A DNA stretch of 45,010 nucleotides from assembly GCA_045107135.1 (NCBI GenBank), contig JASFZI010000046.1:1-45010 (forward strand), written 5' to 3'. The stretch comes from UBA6164 sp045107135 (GTDB lineage: Bacteria > Patescibacteriota > Gracilibacteria > BD1-5 > UBA6164). Positions 10,015-19,046 of this stretch are shown here, piece after piece. The notes under the pieces were generated by a model. That model saw only the letters and a list, made by a program, of their open reading frames with translations, was not told the origin of the DNA and made no database searches. Numbering within the stretch: the stretch's first letter is position 1; each line of letters starts with the position of its first letter. The position numbers and the translations under genes were made by a program.

Positions 10015-10083
10015 AATAAGTATTGAGTTGAAAACTTGTTAATTTTAAATGTTAAAAACTACTACAATTTATCGTTTATTTCC

Positions 10084-10129
10084 CCCTCATCGAGGGGGAT
10101 ACGCATCAAAGTACCTAAAGAAGGGGGAG
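10084..10129. repeat. GC-rich palindromic repeat, copy 3 (opposite orientation)
   Basis: This copy is inverted relative to copies 1 and 2: the hairpin TCCCCCTCATCGAGGGGGA comes first, then ATACGC, a variable stretch and AGGGGGAGT. Confidence 0.55.
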
Positions 10130-10175
10130 TCTACAGAATTTTAAACCACAAAAAAAGGAAGAGTTAAATAAAACT

Positions 10176-10225
10176 CCCCCTAAATTAGTTACTTTGGTTT
10201 TCTCCCCATCAATAAGAGGGAAATA
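10176..10225. repeat. GC-rich palindromic repeat, copy 4 (degenerate)
   Basis: ACTCCCCCTAAATTAGTTACTT is nearly the same as copy 1, but the central hairpin has decayed to TCTCCCCATCAATAAGAGGG. It stands just after the dnaK stop. Confidence 0.5.
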
Positions 10226-10232
10226 AATTTAA

Positions 10233-12146
10233 TTATACTCTTGTAGTCTTATCATCATCATCACTCTCAACTTCACCATCTTCAACTCAATCATCAGCTT
10301 TAGCTTCTTCACCTTGTGGTTGAGCTTGAGCTCCTTCAGCTCCTGGTTGTGCGTATACTTTTTGACCTACTTGCATTATTGTGTCGTTAAGTTCTTTTGT
10401 TGGTGCTTCAAAATCATCTTTTGTTGCATCTGTTTTTCATAGAATTTCTTTTACAGCAGCAATTTTTTCTTCTACTAATTTTTTGTCAGCATCTTCAACT
10501 TTATCAGCATTATCAGCTAACATTTTTTCAGCTTGTGCAACTGTAGAATCTGCAGTATTTCTTGAATCTACTTGTTCTTTTTTCTTTTTATCTTCTTCTT
10601 TTTTAGATTCTGCTTCTTTTACTAAAGCATCAACCTCTTTTTCATCCATACCTGTTGATCCTTGGATTGTGATATGTTGTTCTTTTCCTGTTCCTTTATC
10701 TTTTGCACTTACTTTTAATACTCAGTTTGCATCAATATCAAATGATACTTCAATTTGAGGAACTCATCTAGGAGATGGAGCAATACCGTCAAGCATAAAT
10801 TTACCTAATGGTTTATTATCTGCAGCCATTTCTCTTTCACCTTGTAAGACATGAATTTCAACACTTGGTTGGTTATCAACAGCAGTAGAGAATGTTTCAG
10901 TTTTGTTAGCGGGGATTGTAGTATTCCTAGAAATCATAGCAGTTCTAATACCTCCCATAGTTTCAATACCTATAGTAAGAGGAGTAACATCAAGTAATAA
11001 AACGTCAGTTACATCTCAACCAATGATTCATGCTTGAATTGCAGCTCACATTGCTACAGCTTCATCAGGATTGATACCAGAATTTGGTTTTTTACCGAAG
11101 AATGCTTCTACTTTTGAGATAACTAGTGGTACTCTAGTTGAACCTCACACAAGTAATATTTGATCTAAATCTCATTTTGACAATCCAGAATCTTTTAATA
11201 CTTTTTCACAAGGTTTTATACTTCTTTCAACTAAATCTCATACTAATTCTTCAAATTTAGCTCTAGTTATAGTCATCATTAAGTTTTTTGGTCCACTTGA
11301 ATCAACTGTAATATATGGTAAGTTAACATCATAAGATGTCGTAGTTGATAATTCTTTTTTGGCTTTTTCAGCTTCATCTCTTACTCTTTGAAGTGCCATT
11401 GCATCATTTCTTAAATCAATTGCTTGATCTTTTTTAAATTCATCAATTATATAATCAGTGATTTTTTTATCAAAATCATCTCAACCAAGGTGAGTATCAC
11501 CATTTGTAGCTAATACTTCAAAAGTACCTTCTTCAGATAATTCTAATATTGAGATATCAAAAGTACCTCAACCAAAATCATATACAGCAATTTTTTCATT
11601 TTTACCTTTACCAGCTCAATATGATAGAGCAGCAGCAGTAGGTTCATTTACGATTCTTTTTACTTCAAGTCCAGCAATTTTACCAGCATTAATTGTAGCT
11701 TGTCTTTGGTCATCATTAAAATAAGCAGGAACAGTAATAACTGCTTCAGTTACTTTTGAACCTAGAAATTTTTCAGCATCTTCTTTTATTTTCATTAATA
11801 CGTGTGCTCAGATTTCTTCTGGTCTAACATCTTTTCAATCAAATTTGATTAAAGCTTCTCAAGCTTTACCTTTTATAACTTCATAAGGAACACTTTTTAT
11901 TTCTTCAGTTACTTCATCAAATTTTCTACCAATAAATCTCTTAGCCGAAAATATAGTTCCAGCTGGATTTGTAATAGCTTGTCTTTTAGCAGGAGTACCA
12001 ACTATAATAGCTCAGTCTTTGCTTGCAACTATACTTGGAGTAGTTCTATTTCATTCAGCATTAGGAATAACTTTAGCTTCACCTCATTCCATGAAGGCAA
12101 CACAAGAATTAGTTGTACCTAGATCAATTCAAATAATTTTTCACAT
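10233..12146 (-). CDS. dnaK: Molecular chaperone DnaK (Hsp70)
   Basis: This 637-residue protein is a full-length DnaK, the ATP-driven chaperone that binds exposed hydrophobic peptides. The start MGKIIGIDLGTTNSCVAFME is the phosphate-1 motif of the actin-like ATPase domain. The phosphate-2 region, the linker and the beta-sandwich substrate domain (GGIRTAMISRNTTIPA, LGKFMLDGIAPSPRG) follow in order, then a charged helical lid and a disordered acidic tail ending DDDDKTTRV. The second codon is TGA, so the family's invariant glycines confirm UGA = Gly. Neither grpE nor dnaJ is adjacent. A promoter at 12203-12230 and a CIRCE-like site suggest heat-shock control. Confidence 0.97.
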
Positions 12147-12202
12147 ATTTTTTTAATTATAATTTAAATATTTTTTATAGTCATTTTTTATGACTCCCTA
12201 GT

Positions 12203-12230
12203 ATTTTATTATATTTTTTTTTATTGTCAA
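12203..12230 (-). promoter_or_regulatory. dnaK promoter
   Basis: On the minus strand TTGACA (12225-12230), a 16-base spacer and TAAAAT (12203-12208) lie about 57 bases before the dnaK ATG. The -35 box is a perfect sigma70 match. Confidence 0.6.
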
Positions 12231-12236
12231 AACATT

Positions 12237-12263
12237 TTAGCACATTTTTCATCAAGGTGCTAA
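12237..12263. promoter_or_regulatory. CIRCE-like operator (HrcA site)
   Basis: TTAGCACAT, nine bases, AGGTGCTAA fits the CIRCE layout TTAGCACTC-N9-GAGTGCTAA: the outer seven bases of each arm are perfect and the inner two differ. It lies directly upstream of the dnaK -35 box. Its position upstream rather than over the start is less usual, and the hairpin could also help end transcription of the preceding small genes. Confidence 0.5.
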
Positions 12264-12280
12264 TTTATTTATTTTTAGAT

Positions 12281-12317
12281 AGGAAAATCCCCAGGACTTT
12301 GGCCCCGGGGATTTTTT
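12281..12317. terminator. GC-rich terminator between the small-ORF block and dnaK
   Basis: AAAATCCCC and GGGGATTTTTTT form the stem with a GC-rich loop (around GGACTTTGGCC). T-tracts occur on both strands, so it can stop minus-strand transcription from the three small ORFs before dnaK. Confidence 0.65.
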
Positions 12318-12338
12318 TAATAAAGATAGACAATTCTT

Positions 12339-12464
12339 TTAAAACCTTCTGGTTTCGTAAGGATGTCCATTTTGTTTATTATCTCTCTTTTTCTTTTTTT
12401 TCTTGTCAGCTGATTCTGCAGCCAACTTTTTTTCGTTGTTTTTTTGTTTTTTGCTTTTAGCCAT
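12339..12464 (-). CDS. 41-residue basic Lys-rich protein
   Basis: An ATG at 12464 is preceded by GGGAG six bases upstream, a Shine-Dalgarno site unusual for this genome. The product is dominated by Lys and Asn (MAKSKKQKNNEKKLAAES...) and ends NGHPYETRRF. Its one glycine is GGA and it has no TGA codon. It may bind nucleic acid, but nothing proves that. Last gene of the block ending at the terminator 12281-12317. Confidence 0.45.
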   Translation of the reverse strand: MAKSKKQKNNEKKLAAESADKKKKKKRDNKQNGHPYETRRF

Positions 12465-12512
12465 TTAACACTCCCTATTATAGGTTTGTAATTTAACTCA
12501 AAATCATTGCAT

Positions 12513-12968
12513 TTAGCAATGTCTTTGGCTTCTTCCTGTATTTCTTCTGCGGCATTGTCTGGTCCGAGATTTTTTTTGTTTTTTGTTTTTTTTGTCGGCA
12601 GTAGTTTCTGGTATTAAACCCTGTGATGTACAAAGCATAGAACTCTGTTTATTATCAATGCTAACTTCTTTTGTATTATCAGCGTGATAATTTTTTATTA
12701 TCCAGACATTAGGATTTTTTTCATAGTCAGCTATTGTAGCGATAATTACTCTTTTTATTTGGAGCTTGATTCTCTTTAGATAATCATTCTCCGATGTTAG
12801 GATTATAGCCTGAACTTTATCAGTAAAGATAAGCTTATTGTTTGCTTTTATCTCTGCGTCAAGGCTACATAATCTTTTCACAAAAGCATCAAATAATTTT
12901 GATACACTACGCATCTGTTTTACTTTTTTGCTTCTCAGGATTTCGTTAACACCAAGTTGTTTTGTCAA
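12513..12968 (-). CDS. Hypothetical protein, paralogue of the next gene upstream; possible frameshift
   Basis: The start is TTG at 12968, six bases after a perfect AAGGAG. The 151-residue product is similar in layout to the neighbour at 13038-13469: both begin MTK and share a helical stretch followed by a D/N-NP-x-W motif (YEKNPNVWIIKNYHADN against YLDNPTKWVSENHTDT). The last ~26 residues (after the Lys-rich run) are Arg-rich and look out of frame. After three T/A homopolymers (12570-12593) another frame gives a better-looking sequence, LGPDNAAEEIQEEAKDIAKC, so a slip in the homopolymer is possible. All three glycines are GGN and TGA is not used. Function unknown. Confidence 0.55.
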   Translation of the reverse strand: MTKQLGVNEILRSKKVKQMRSVSKLFDAFVKRLCSLDAEIKANNKLIFTDKVQAIILTSENDYLKRIKLQIKRVIIATIADYEKNPNVWIIKNYHADNTKEVSIDNKQSSMLCTSQGLIPETTADKKNKKQKKSRTRQCRRRNTGRSQRHC

Positions 12969-13037
12969 AATTAACTCCTTGTAAAATTTTTTAAAAACAT
13001 TTTTATTTAACTTCTAACCAATACTTAAAAATATAAA

Positions 13038-13469
13038 TTATATGAGGCGTAAATCCTCATAAATTTCAGGAAGAATTTCCACACGTACTTTTTCAGGCTG
13101 GATTTCTCCAGTATTTTGATTTAATAAAAAGTCAATAAGAAATGGGGCAGCCTCTTCAGATGTATCAGTATGATTTTCAGAAACCCATTTTGTAGGATTG
13201 TCTAAATATCTATTGATTTCTTCACTGATAATTTCTTTAAGTAATAGCTTATGTTTCTTTGCTCTCTGTACGATTTTGTCCTGATCTATAGGTAATACTA
13301 TAGAGTTGAACCAATCTATATCATCTTCTATAGAGATTAACTCTTTAAAAACGTATTCAAAAAGTTTTGAACAGAAAACCATAACTACTACTTCTGAAGT
13401 ATTTCTTATTTCAGAAACATTAAGTACTGTGTTGGTTTCAGTTTTCTGTCTTTTTTGAGACTTTGTCAT
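13038..13469 (-). CDS. Hypothetical protein, paralogue of the gene at 12513-12968
   Basis: This 143-residue, mostly helical protein starts at ATG 13469 with GGAGAG upstream. It shares the MTK start, the mid helical region and the NP-x-W motif with the next gene, so the two arose by duplication. It has a single glycine (GGA), no TGA codon and more varied codon use than its neighbours in the window. No membrane segment or catalytic motif is visible. A sigma70-type promoter lies at 13540-13567. It may belong to a recently acquired element or be an assembly join with other DNA. Confidence 0.55.
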   Translation of the reverse strand: MTKSQKRQKTETNTVLNVSEIRNTSEVVVMVFCSKLFEYVFKELISIEDDIDWFNSIVLPIDQDKIVQRAKKHKLLLKEIISEEINRYLDNPTKWVSENHTDTSEEAAPFLIDFLLNQNTGEIQPEKVRVEILPEIYEDLRLI

Positions 13470-13539
13470 TTTTACTCTCCATAAAAAATGTTCAGATAAA
13501 ACTTCTGGCTACTTACTTTAAGACATTTAAAGCTATTTC

Positions 13540-13567
13540 TTTATAATTAAAAACACCTAGAAGTCAA
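13540..13567 (-). promoter_or_regulatory. Promoter of the three-ORF block
   Basis: On the minus strand TTGACT (13562-13567), a 16-base spacer and TATAAA (13540-13545) precede the first ORF by about 70 bases. Confidence 0.5.
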
Positions 13568-13641
13568 GTTTATTTGCATAATATAATTTATTGTGCTAAT
13601 ATTAAGTATGAAATTATATATTATTTTATGATTATAAATAT

Positions 13642-13800
13642 ATGAATCCTTTAATTTGAGATACAGATCAAAATAAAAAAAATGATTGAATTAATGAACA
13701 GGTTATTGTTGAACCTACCAATGAATGGGATAAACTTATTTCTAGTTTAGAGGAATTAAGAGTAGAATCATGAAAAAAAATTAATGAGATAATTAAATAA
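13642..13800 (+). CDS. Small protein of unknown function (52 aa)
   Basis: An ATG at 13642 opens a frame of 52 codons with three TGA-glycines, ending at TAA. The product is acidic and helical in its second half (NEWDKLISSLEELRVESGKK). No family is recognised. It uses code 25 like the flanking host genes, so the host side of the junction with the three-ORF block lies upstream of it. A hairpin terminator follows. Confidence 0.5.
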
Positions 13801-13831
13801 AACAGAAAAATTAATCCTTTACAAAAGCGTT

Positions 13832-13874
13832 AAAACTTATAAAATAAATTAAATTATATTTTATAAGTTTTTTT
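13832..13874 (+). terminator. Hairpin with T-tract directly before proS
   Basis: A perfect 15-bp stem, AAAACTTATAAAATA (13832-13846) with TATTTTATAAGTTTT (13857-13871), a ten-base loop and seven T residues. The T-tract ends three bases before the proS ATG at 13878, so it either ends the small upstream gene or acts as a leader attenuator. Confidence 0.6.
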
Positions 13875-13877
13875 AAA

Positions 13878-15107
13878 ATGTTAAAGTTATCAAATTTTCC
13901 AATAAAAACTCTCAAGACTAGGCCTCATATTAGTGATAATATTTCAACTGGTATTTTATTACAAGCTTGATTTATTAGACAAACTATGGCAGGAGTTTAT
14001 AACTATACTACTCTTTGACTTAAAGTTTTAAGAAATATAGAAAATGTTGTAAGAGAAGAGATGGATGCTTATTGAGCTGCTGAAATACTTATGTCAGCAC
14101 TTTCTCCAAAAGAAAATTGGGAAAAAACCGGTAGATGGGATTTAATAGATGTATTGTTTAAATTACCGACTTGAAGTGAAGGGAAAGAATATTGATTAAA
14201 TTCTACTCATGAAGAAATAGTTACTCCTTTAATGTCAGAATTTTTAACTTCATATAAAGATTCAGGATCTTGTGTATATCAAATACAAACAAAATTTAGA
14301 AATGAAAAAAGAGCTAAATCAGGACTTCTGAGATGAAGAGAATTTATTATGAAGGATGCATATTCTTTTCATATAGATGGTTGAAAATTTGATGAATATT
14401 ATGAATGAATGAAAGATGTATATATGAAAATATTTGATAGACTAGGTTTATTGTCTGACACTTATATTACACTTGCAGATGGATGAGATTTTACTGATAA
14501 ATATTCACATGAATTTCAAGTAGTTTTACCTATTTGAGAAGATAATATTTATATATGTGATGAATGTAGGACTTCTCATAATGAAGAAGTTATTGATAAA
14601 GAAAAATGATTTAAATGTACTAACTGTAGTTGATCTAATCATAGAATAGAAAAAGCATCAGAAGTAGGAAATATATTTCCACTTGAAACAAAGTTTTCAA
14701 AACCTTTTGGTTTAAAAATGTGAGACAAAAATAACAAAGAACAGGATGTATTAATGTGATGTTATTGAATATGAATTTCTAGGCTTATGTGAGTTATTGC
14801 AGAGTATTTTATGTGAGAAAAGTGAATTAATTGGCCAGAAAATATTGCTCCTGCAGATTATTATATAATTGTGATTTGAGAAGGTAATATAGAAAAAGCT
14901 ACTGAAATAGCTAAAAATTTAGAAATAGAATGAAAAGAAGTTATACTTGATGATAGAATGAATAAAAAAATAGGTTTTGGACAAAAAGCATGAGACTCAG
15001 AATTGTTTGGGATTCCTAATAGAATAGTTGTATCACCAAAAACAATAGAACAAGGAGGGTATGAATTACTTAAAAGATGAGAAAAAGCAAAAATAATTAA
15101 ATTTTAA
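13878..15107 (+). CDS. proS: Prolyl-tRNA synthetase, short form lacking the editing insertion
   Basis: This 409-residue class II synthetase charges tRNA-Pro. Motif 2 (KFRNEKRAKSGLLRGREFIM) and motif 3 (CYGIGISRLMG) are clear, as is the anticodon-binding domain at the C-terminus (APADYYIIVIGEGN, then GFGQKAGDSELFGIP). Typical bacterial ProRS carries a ~180-residue editing domain between motifs 2 and 3. Here that position holds only about 40 residues containing CDEC...CTNC, a zinc-ribbon-like pair of Cys-x2-Cys knuckles. So the enzyme probably cannot edit mis-charged alanine in cis. It is two bases from rlmH, and they look co-transcribed. Confidence 0.93.
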
Positions 15108-15108
15108 T

Positions 15109-15561
15109 ATGATTAAAATAATATCATTTGTAGATTCATTTAAGCATTATAATGAACCAATTAACGAGTTTCAAAAGAGACTTTGAAAACAGGTAGATTT
15201 TATAAAGTTAAAACCTAGTAAAAGAAAAAATATAAATGAAATAGTAAAAGAAGAGTCTATAAATTTAGTTAAAAAATTAGAAAAAATAAAATGATACAAA
15301 ATACTTTTGTATATTGATTCTAAGCAGTTAAATACTATTGAGTTTGCTAAAATGATTGAACAAAAACAAATGCAATATTCTAATATTGTATTTATAATAG
15401 GAGGGGCATATTGAGTTGATTATGAATTAATAAAATCTAATATAGATTTTAAATTTTCTTTGTCTCCAATGACTTTTCCACACGCTCAAGCTATTATGAT
15501 GTTATTTGAACAAATCTATAGAGCAAGTTGCATTAAAAAAGGTATAAAATATCATCATTAA
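15109..15561 (+). CDS. rlmH: 23S rRNA (pseudouridine1915-N3)-methyltransferase RlmH
   Basis: This 150-residue protein is the usual length of RlmH, a SPOUT-class methyltransferase acting on pseudouridine 1915 of 23S rRNA in assembled ribosomes. The knot region is visible as IVFIIGGAYGVDYE, followed by FKFSLSPMTFPHAQAIMMLFEQIYRA, which corresponds to the S-x-M-T-x-P-H-x-x-A/R...EQIYRA ending of the family; the final segment KKGIKYHH matches the usual GxPYHH end. It starts one base after the proS stop, without a Shine-Dalgarno site. Confidence 0.92.
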
Positions 15562-15693
15562 TTTTTAAATTAACATATTTTATATATTGCATTTTTTTTA
15601 AATAATAATAAAATATTAGTGTTATTATTTTGTCACTTTTTTATAAGTTATTCGTTATATAATATATAACATTTATTTAATAATTATATTATT

Positions 15694-17997
15694 ATGAAAA
15701 AAACACTTTTATTATTACTACTTGCAATATTTTCACTTGCTAATGTTTCAGCAGATGATGTAGAGGATACATCTATTATTGATGAGTTAGAAAAACAAGA
15801 AATTAAGGTTCTTGATTTTGATTTTAAGTTAAAATCATTTGAGAGTTGTGAAGGATTAGAAAAAGTGATGGGAGATTATATTAAAGATTATTGGGAAAAT
15901 AATAAAGATAAATGGGCTTATCCTGTTTTATATAGAACTTTATGATGACCTGAAGTTGATATGATAATGGATGAGAACATTTCTATGGAAAAAAGTGTAT
16001 CATCTGATAGTATTTCTTGAATGTGAGGAGGAGATGTTCCAGAATTTTCTAAAACAAATACTCAGGTGGAATGAGTTGATGAATCTGATATAGTAAAAAC
16101 AGATTGAAAATATATTTATTATTATAATGATCTCGACAAATATGTTTATATTGTAAGCTCAAAAGATTTACAAATAATTAAAAAAATAAAATTACCAAGC
16201 ACTTTTTATAGTCCAGTTTTATATATTTGAACAAATAGATTAATTATAGTTTCAAGTGGATATAGTAATATAAATTATTGAAGCTATAATTATTGGGTAA
16301 ATAGAAATGCAAAAACTTATACAATAGTATTTGATACCACTAATATTAAATCACCTATTTTGTCTAAACTTTATGTTGCTGATGGAGATTTAAGAAAATC
16401 AAGAAAAATCTGAGATTATGTTTATACAATAAGTAATAACAATTTTTCTATTCCATATAGAACTTTTGAAAAAAGAGATGATATAAAAATAGATATAAAA
16501 AAACTTTTACCAAAGAAAATTGATATTAGTAAAACTAGTGATGAAAGTAAGCAAAATTTAGAATTAAGAGGTAAAAATTTACCATATAATATAACTGTTG
16601 GTGATATAGCTAAATGTAGTGATATTGAATATGTGTTACCAGATGCTGAGACTATGAAGCAGTTTGATTTCAATCCATCATATAATATTATTTCAATAAT
16701 AGATACAAGAGATACATCAAAAGAAGTAAAAACCAAAGTAATAGCAGGATCAAACTCTGAAATATATATGAGTTTAGAAAATCTTTATTTAACTTCAAAT
16801 ATATATCAAACATATGACTTTAAATGTTCTTCAAAATTTAGATGTTTTGCTCCATGGTACCCAAGAGGAACTAATACTTTGGTTCATAAAATAAATGTAG
16901 ATGGAAATGCTTTAAGCTATCAAGATTCTACTATTATTCCATGAAGTCCTTTAACTCAATATTCTATGGATGAATATAAAGGAGATTTCAGAATACTAAC
17001 TCAAACAAATAATTGGAATACAAGAGAAAATCAAAGTCATACTGATTTATATATATTAGATAAAGATTTAAATCTTGAATGAAGTTTGACTAATTTGTGA
17101 AATGGAGAACAGTTTAAATCTAGTAGATATATATGAGATAAATTATTCTTAGTTACATTTAAACAAGTTGATCCTCTTTATGCTATTGATGTAGCAGACT
17201 CAAGTAATCCTAAAATATTAGGAGAATTAAAAATACCTGGATATAGTACTTATTTACATCCATATGATGAATCACATTTAATATGATTATGATATGATAC
17301 TACTGAAAATCAGTGGGGTGGAACAATAAACAATTGATTAAAAATTGATTTATATGAAATAAATTATGATAAAAAATGTGGAGATTCTAATTTAACTGTT
17401 GCAGAACAAGAAAAATGTGATTTATGAGATTATAAAGGAATTATAGTTAAACAAAAATATTCTCACACTCTTTGAGAATATGGAAGTTACTCGGAAGCTT
17501 TAAATAATCCTAGAATGTTTATGTGGAAAGCTAGTAATAATAAACTATTCCTTCCAGCAACTCTATATTATAACGATAAGGATGATCAATATAGGCATGT
17601 AGATTTTTTCCAAGGCTTAGTTACTATGACTATTGATAAAGATTCTGGTATAAATGAAAACTTTAGGCTTACTCATTTAGATACTTCAAAATCTGAAGAG
17701 GAAAGAAATCTCGAGTGTTCTAAATATACAAAAGAAAGTACAGAAAAAAAATGTGTACCATTAATTGGATGATGAGAATTCTGTGAGGATGTTCAGTACA
17801 GATATGTTCCTAAATATTGTTATGCTGATTCTACTATTGGAGAATATATTGCTTCTAAAAGTTGGAATTATAGAGATAGTTTTATTAAAAGAGCTTTGTG
17901 GATAGGGAATAATACTTATTCAATAAGTAATGATTTAATAAAAAGCTCAAATATTGATACAGGTATTAATACGGGTAGCGTAAGGCTATATAAGTAA
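15694..17997 (+). CDS. Secreted beta-propeller domain protein
   Basis: This 767-residue protein begins with a clean signal peptide (MKKTLLLLLLAIFSLANVSA, cleavage before DD). The segment TNTQVEGVDESDIVKTDGKY, followed by IYYYND, is the hallmark of the secreted C-terminal beta-propeller family (Beta_propel, distantly related to WD40). Blade-like repeats follow: short beta-strands with aromatic residues, each with an I-D-x-x-D or V-x-D-x-S turn (YAIDVADSSNPKILGELKIPG is typical). Two Cys clusters near the C-terminus (CGDSN...CDLG and CSKY...KKCVP...FCEDV...YCYAD) would suit disulphides. Probably a surface or periplasm-like binding protein. It has its own terminator at 18018-18052. Confidence 0.82.
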
Positions 17998-18017
17998 AAA
18001 TACATATATGATTTTTG

Positions 18018-18052
18018 AACTACAAATTTATATTAAATTTGTAGTTTTTTTT
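18018..18052 (+). terminator. Terminator of the beta-propeller gene
   Basis: AACTACAAATTTA (18018-18030) and TAAATTTGTAGTT (18034-18046) form a 13-bp stem with a three-base loop, then eight T residues. Confidence 0.75.
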
Positions 18053-18140
18053 GATTTGATTTTTAATAATTAATAAATATATTATTAGATTTTTTTAAAA
18101 ACATGTACATTATTATTAATAAAAAAAATAGTTTTTTAAC

Positions 18141-18170
18141 TTGATTTTAATCAAAAAGAGTATATACTCT
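18141..18170 (+). promoter_or_regulatory. Promoter of the ATP synthase operon with overlapping dyads
   Basis: TTGATT (18141-18146), a 16-base spacer and TATACT (18163-18168) stand 36 bases before the atpB ATG. The -10 box lies inside the perfect palindrome AGAGTATATACTCT (18157-18170), and the -35 region begins a second dyad (TTGATT...AATCAA), so a dimeric regulator could bind here. Confidence 0.55.
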
Positions 18171-18204
18171 TGCCGAAAAAATTAACTTTATAAGCTTTAT
18201 TTAT

Positions 18205-19005
18205 ATGACTGACTTAATTAATGGTATGCTCGTTTGGCAGCCTAGTTATACTTGACTTTTGGTTGAAATTTTATTGATTACTATATTATTTATTTGATAT
18301 AAATATTATAATAAAAAATGATTCTTTGTTATGTTTGAATTATTTTTCGAAAAAGCATATGAATTTTTCGAAGAAATTTTATGAAAAGGAGAAAAAAAAT
18401 GGATTAAATTGTATATAGTAACCATGTTTTTTGTAATAGTTATTTCAAACTTATTGTGAGTATTTTTGGAATTTTTAGCACCTGTATTCTGACATTGAAT
18501 GGAGGTAATTATTAAAATTCCGACAGCAGATATTAATTTTAATATAGCTATGGCTATTATTTGAGTTATTATTGTTATAATAGAACAATTTAAAGCATTA
18601 GGGTTTTGGAAAGCTATATATGAATATGTTCCTATTTGATGAAAAGGATTAATTCCATTTGAAAAATGAAAAATGCCTCCTGTATTAGATAATATTGCAT
18701 TCTGAGTAGTTAAAATGTTTGATATTATTATTTCTTTATTTTTATGAGTATTAGAAATAATATGACATTTTGCAAAAATTATATCTCTTTCATTTAGGTT
18801 GTTTTGAAATATGACATCAGGTTGAATATTATTAGCTATGTTGATAGCTGCAATGTCTTCTATTTCAGTATTTCTTTTTTGAATAAATTTCCCTGTTGTA
18901 GGACCTGTAATATTATATTTACAAGAAATATTGGTTGCATTTATACAAGCATTGGTATTTCCTTTGCTAATAGCTATCTTTATTAAAGTTGCTAAGGTGC
19001 ATTAA
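18205..19005 (+). CDS. atpB: F-type ATP synthase subunit a
   Basis: This 266-residue, strongly hydrophobic protein is the stator channel subunit that carries ions to and from the c-ring. The essential arginine is Arg198 in SLSFRLFGNM, the best conserved motif of the family. The following helix with GPVILYLQEILVAFIQALVF contains the polar residues (Glu, Gln) that line the exit half-channel. About five membrane segments are visible. It starts the atp operon; the fused c gene follows 41 bases later. Most glycines are TGA. Confidence 0.93.
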
Positions 19006-19046
19006 AATATTTTAATTTAAAATTTATTATTTAATTGTTAATTACT

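Noticed and set aside
12224..12460. Plus-strand ORF over the dnaK upstream region
   Set aside because: It runs across a promoter, an operator and a terminator and is antisense to the Lys-rich small gene; its Phe/Leu-rich product looks like antisense of Lys codons.
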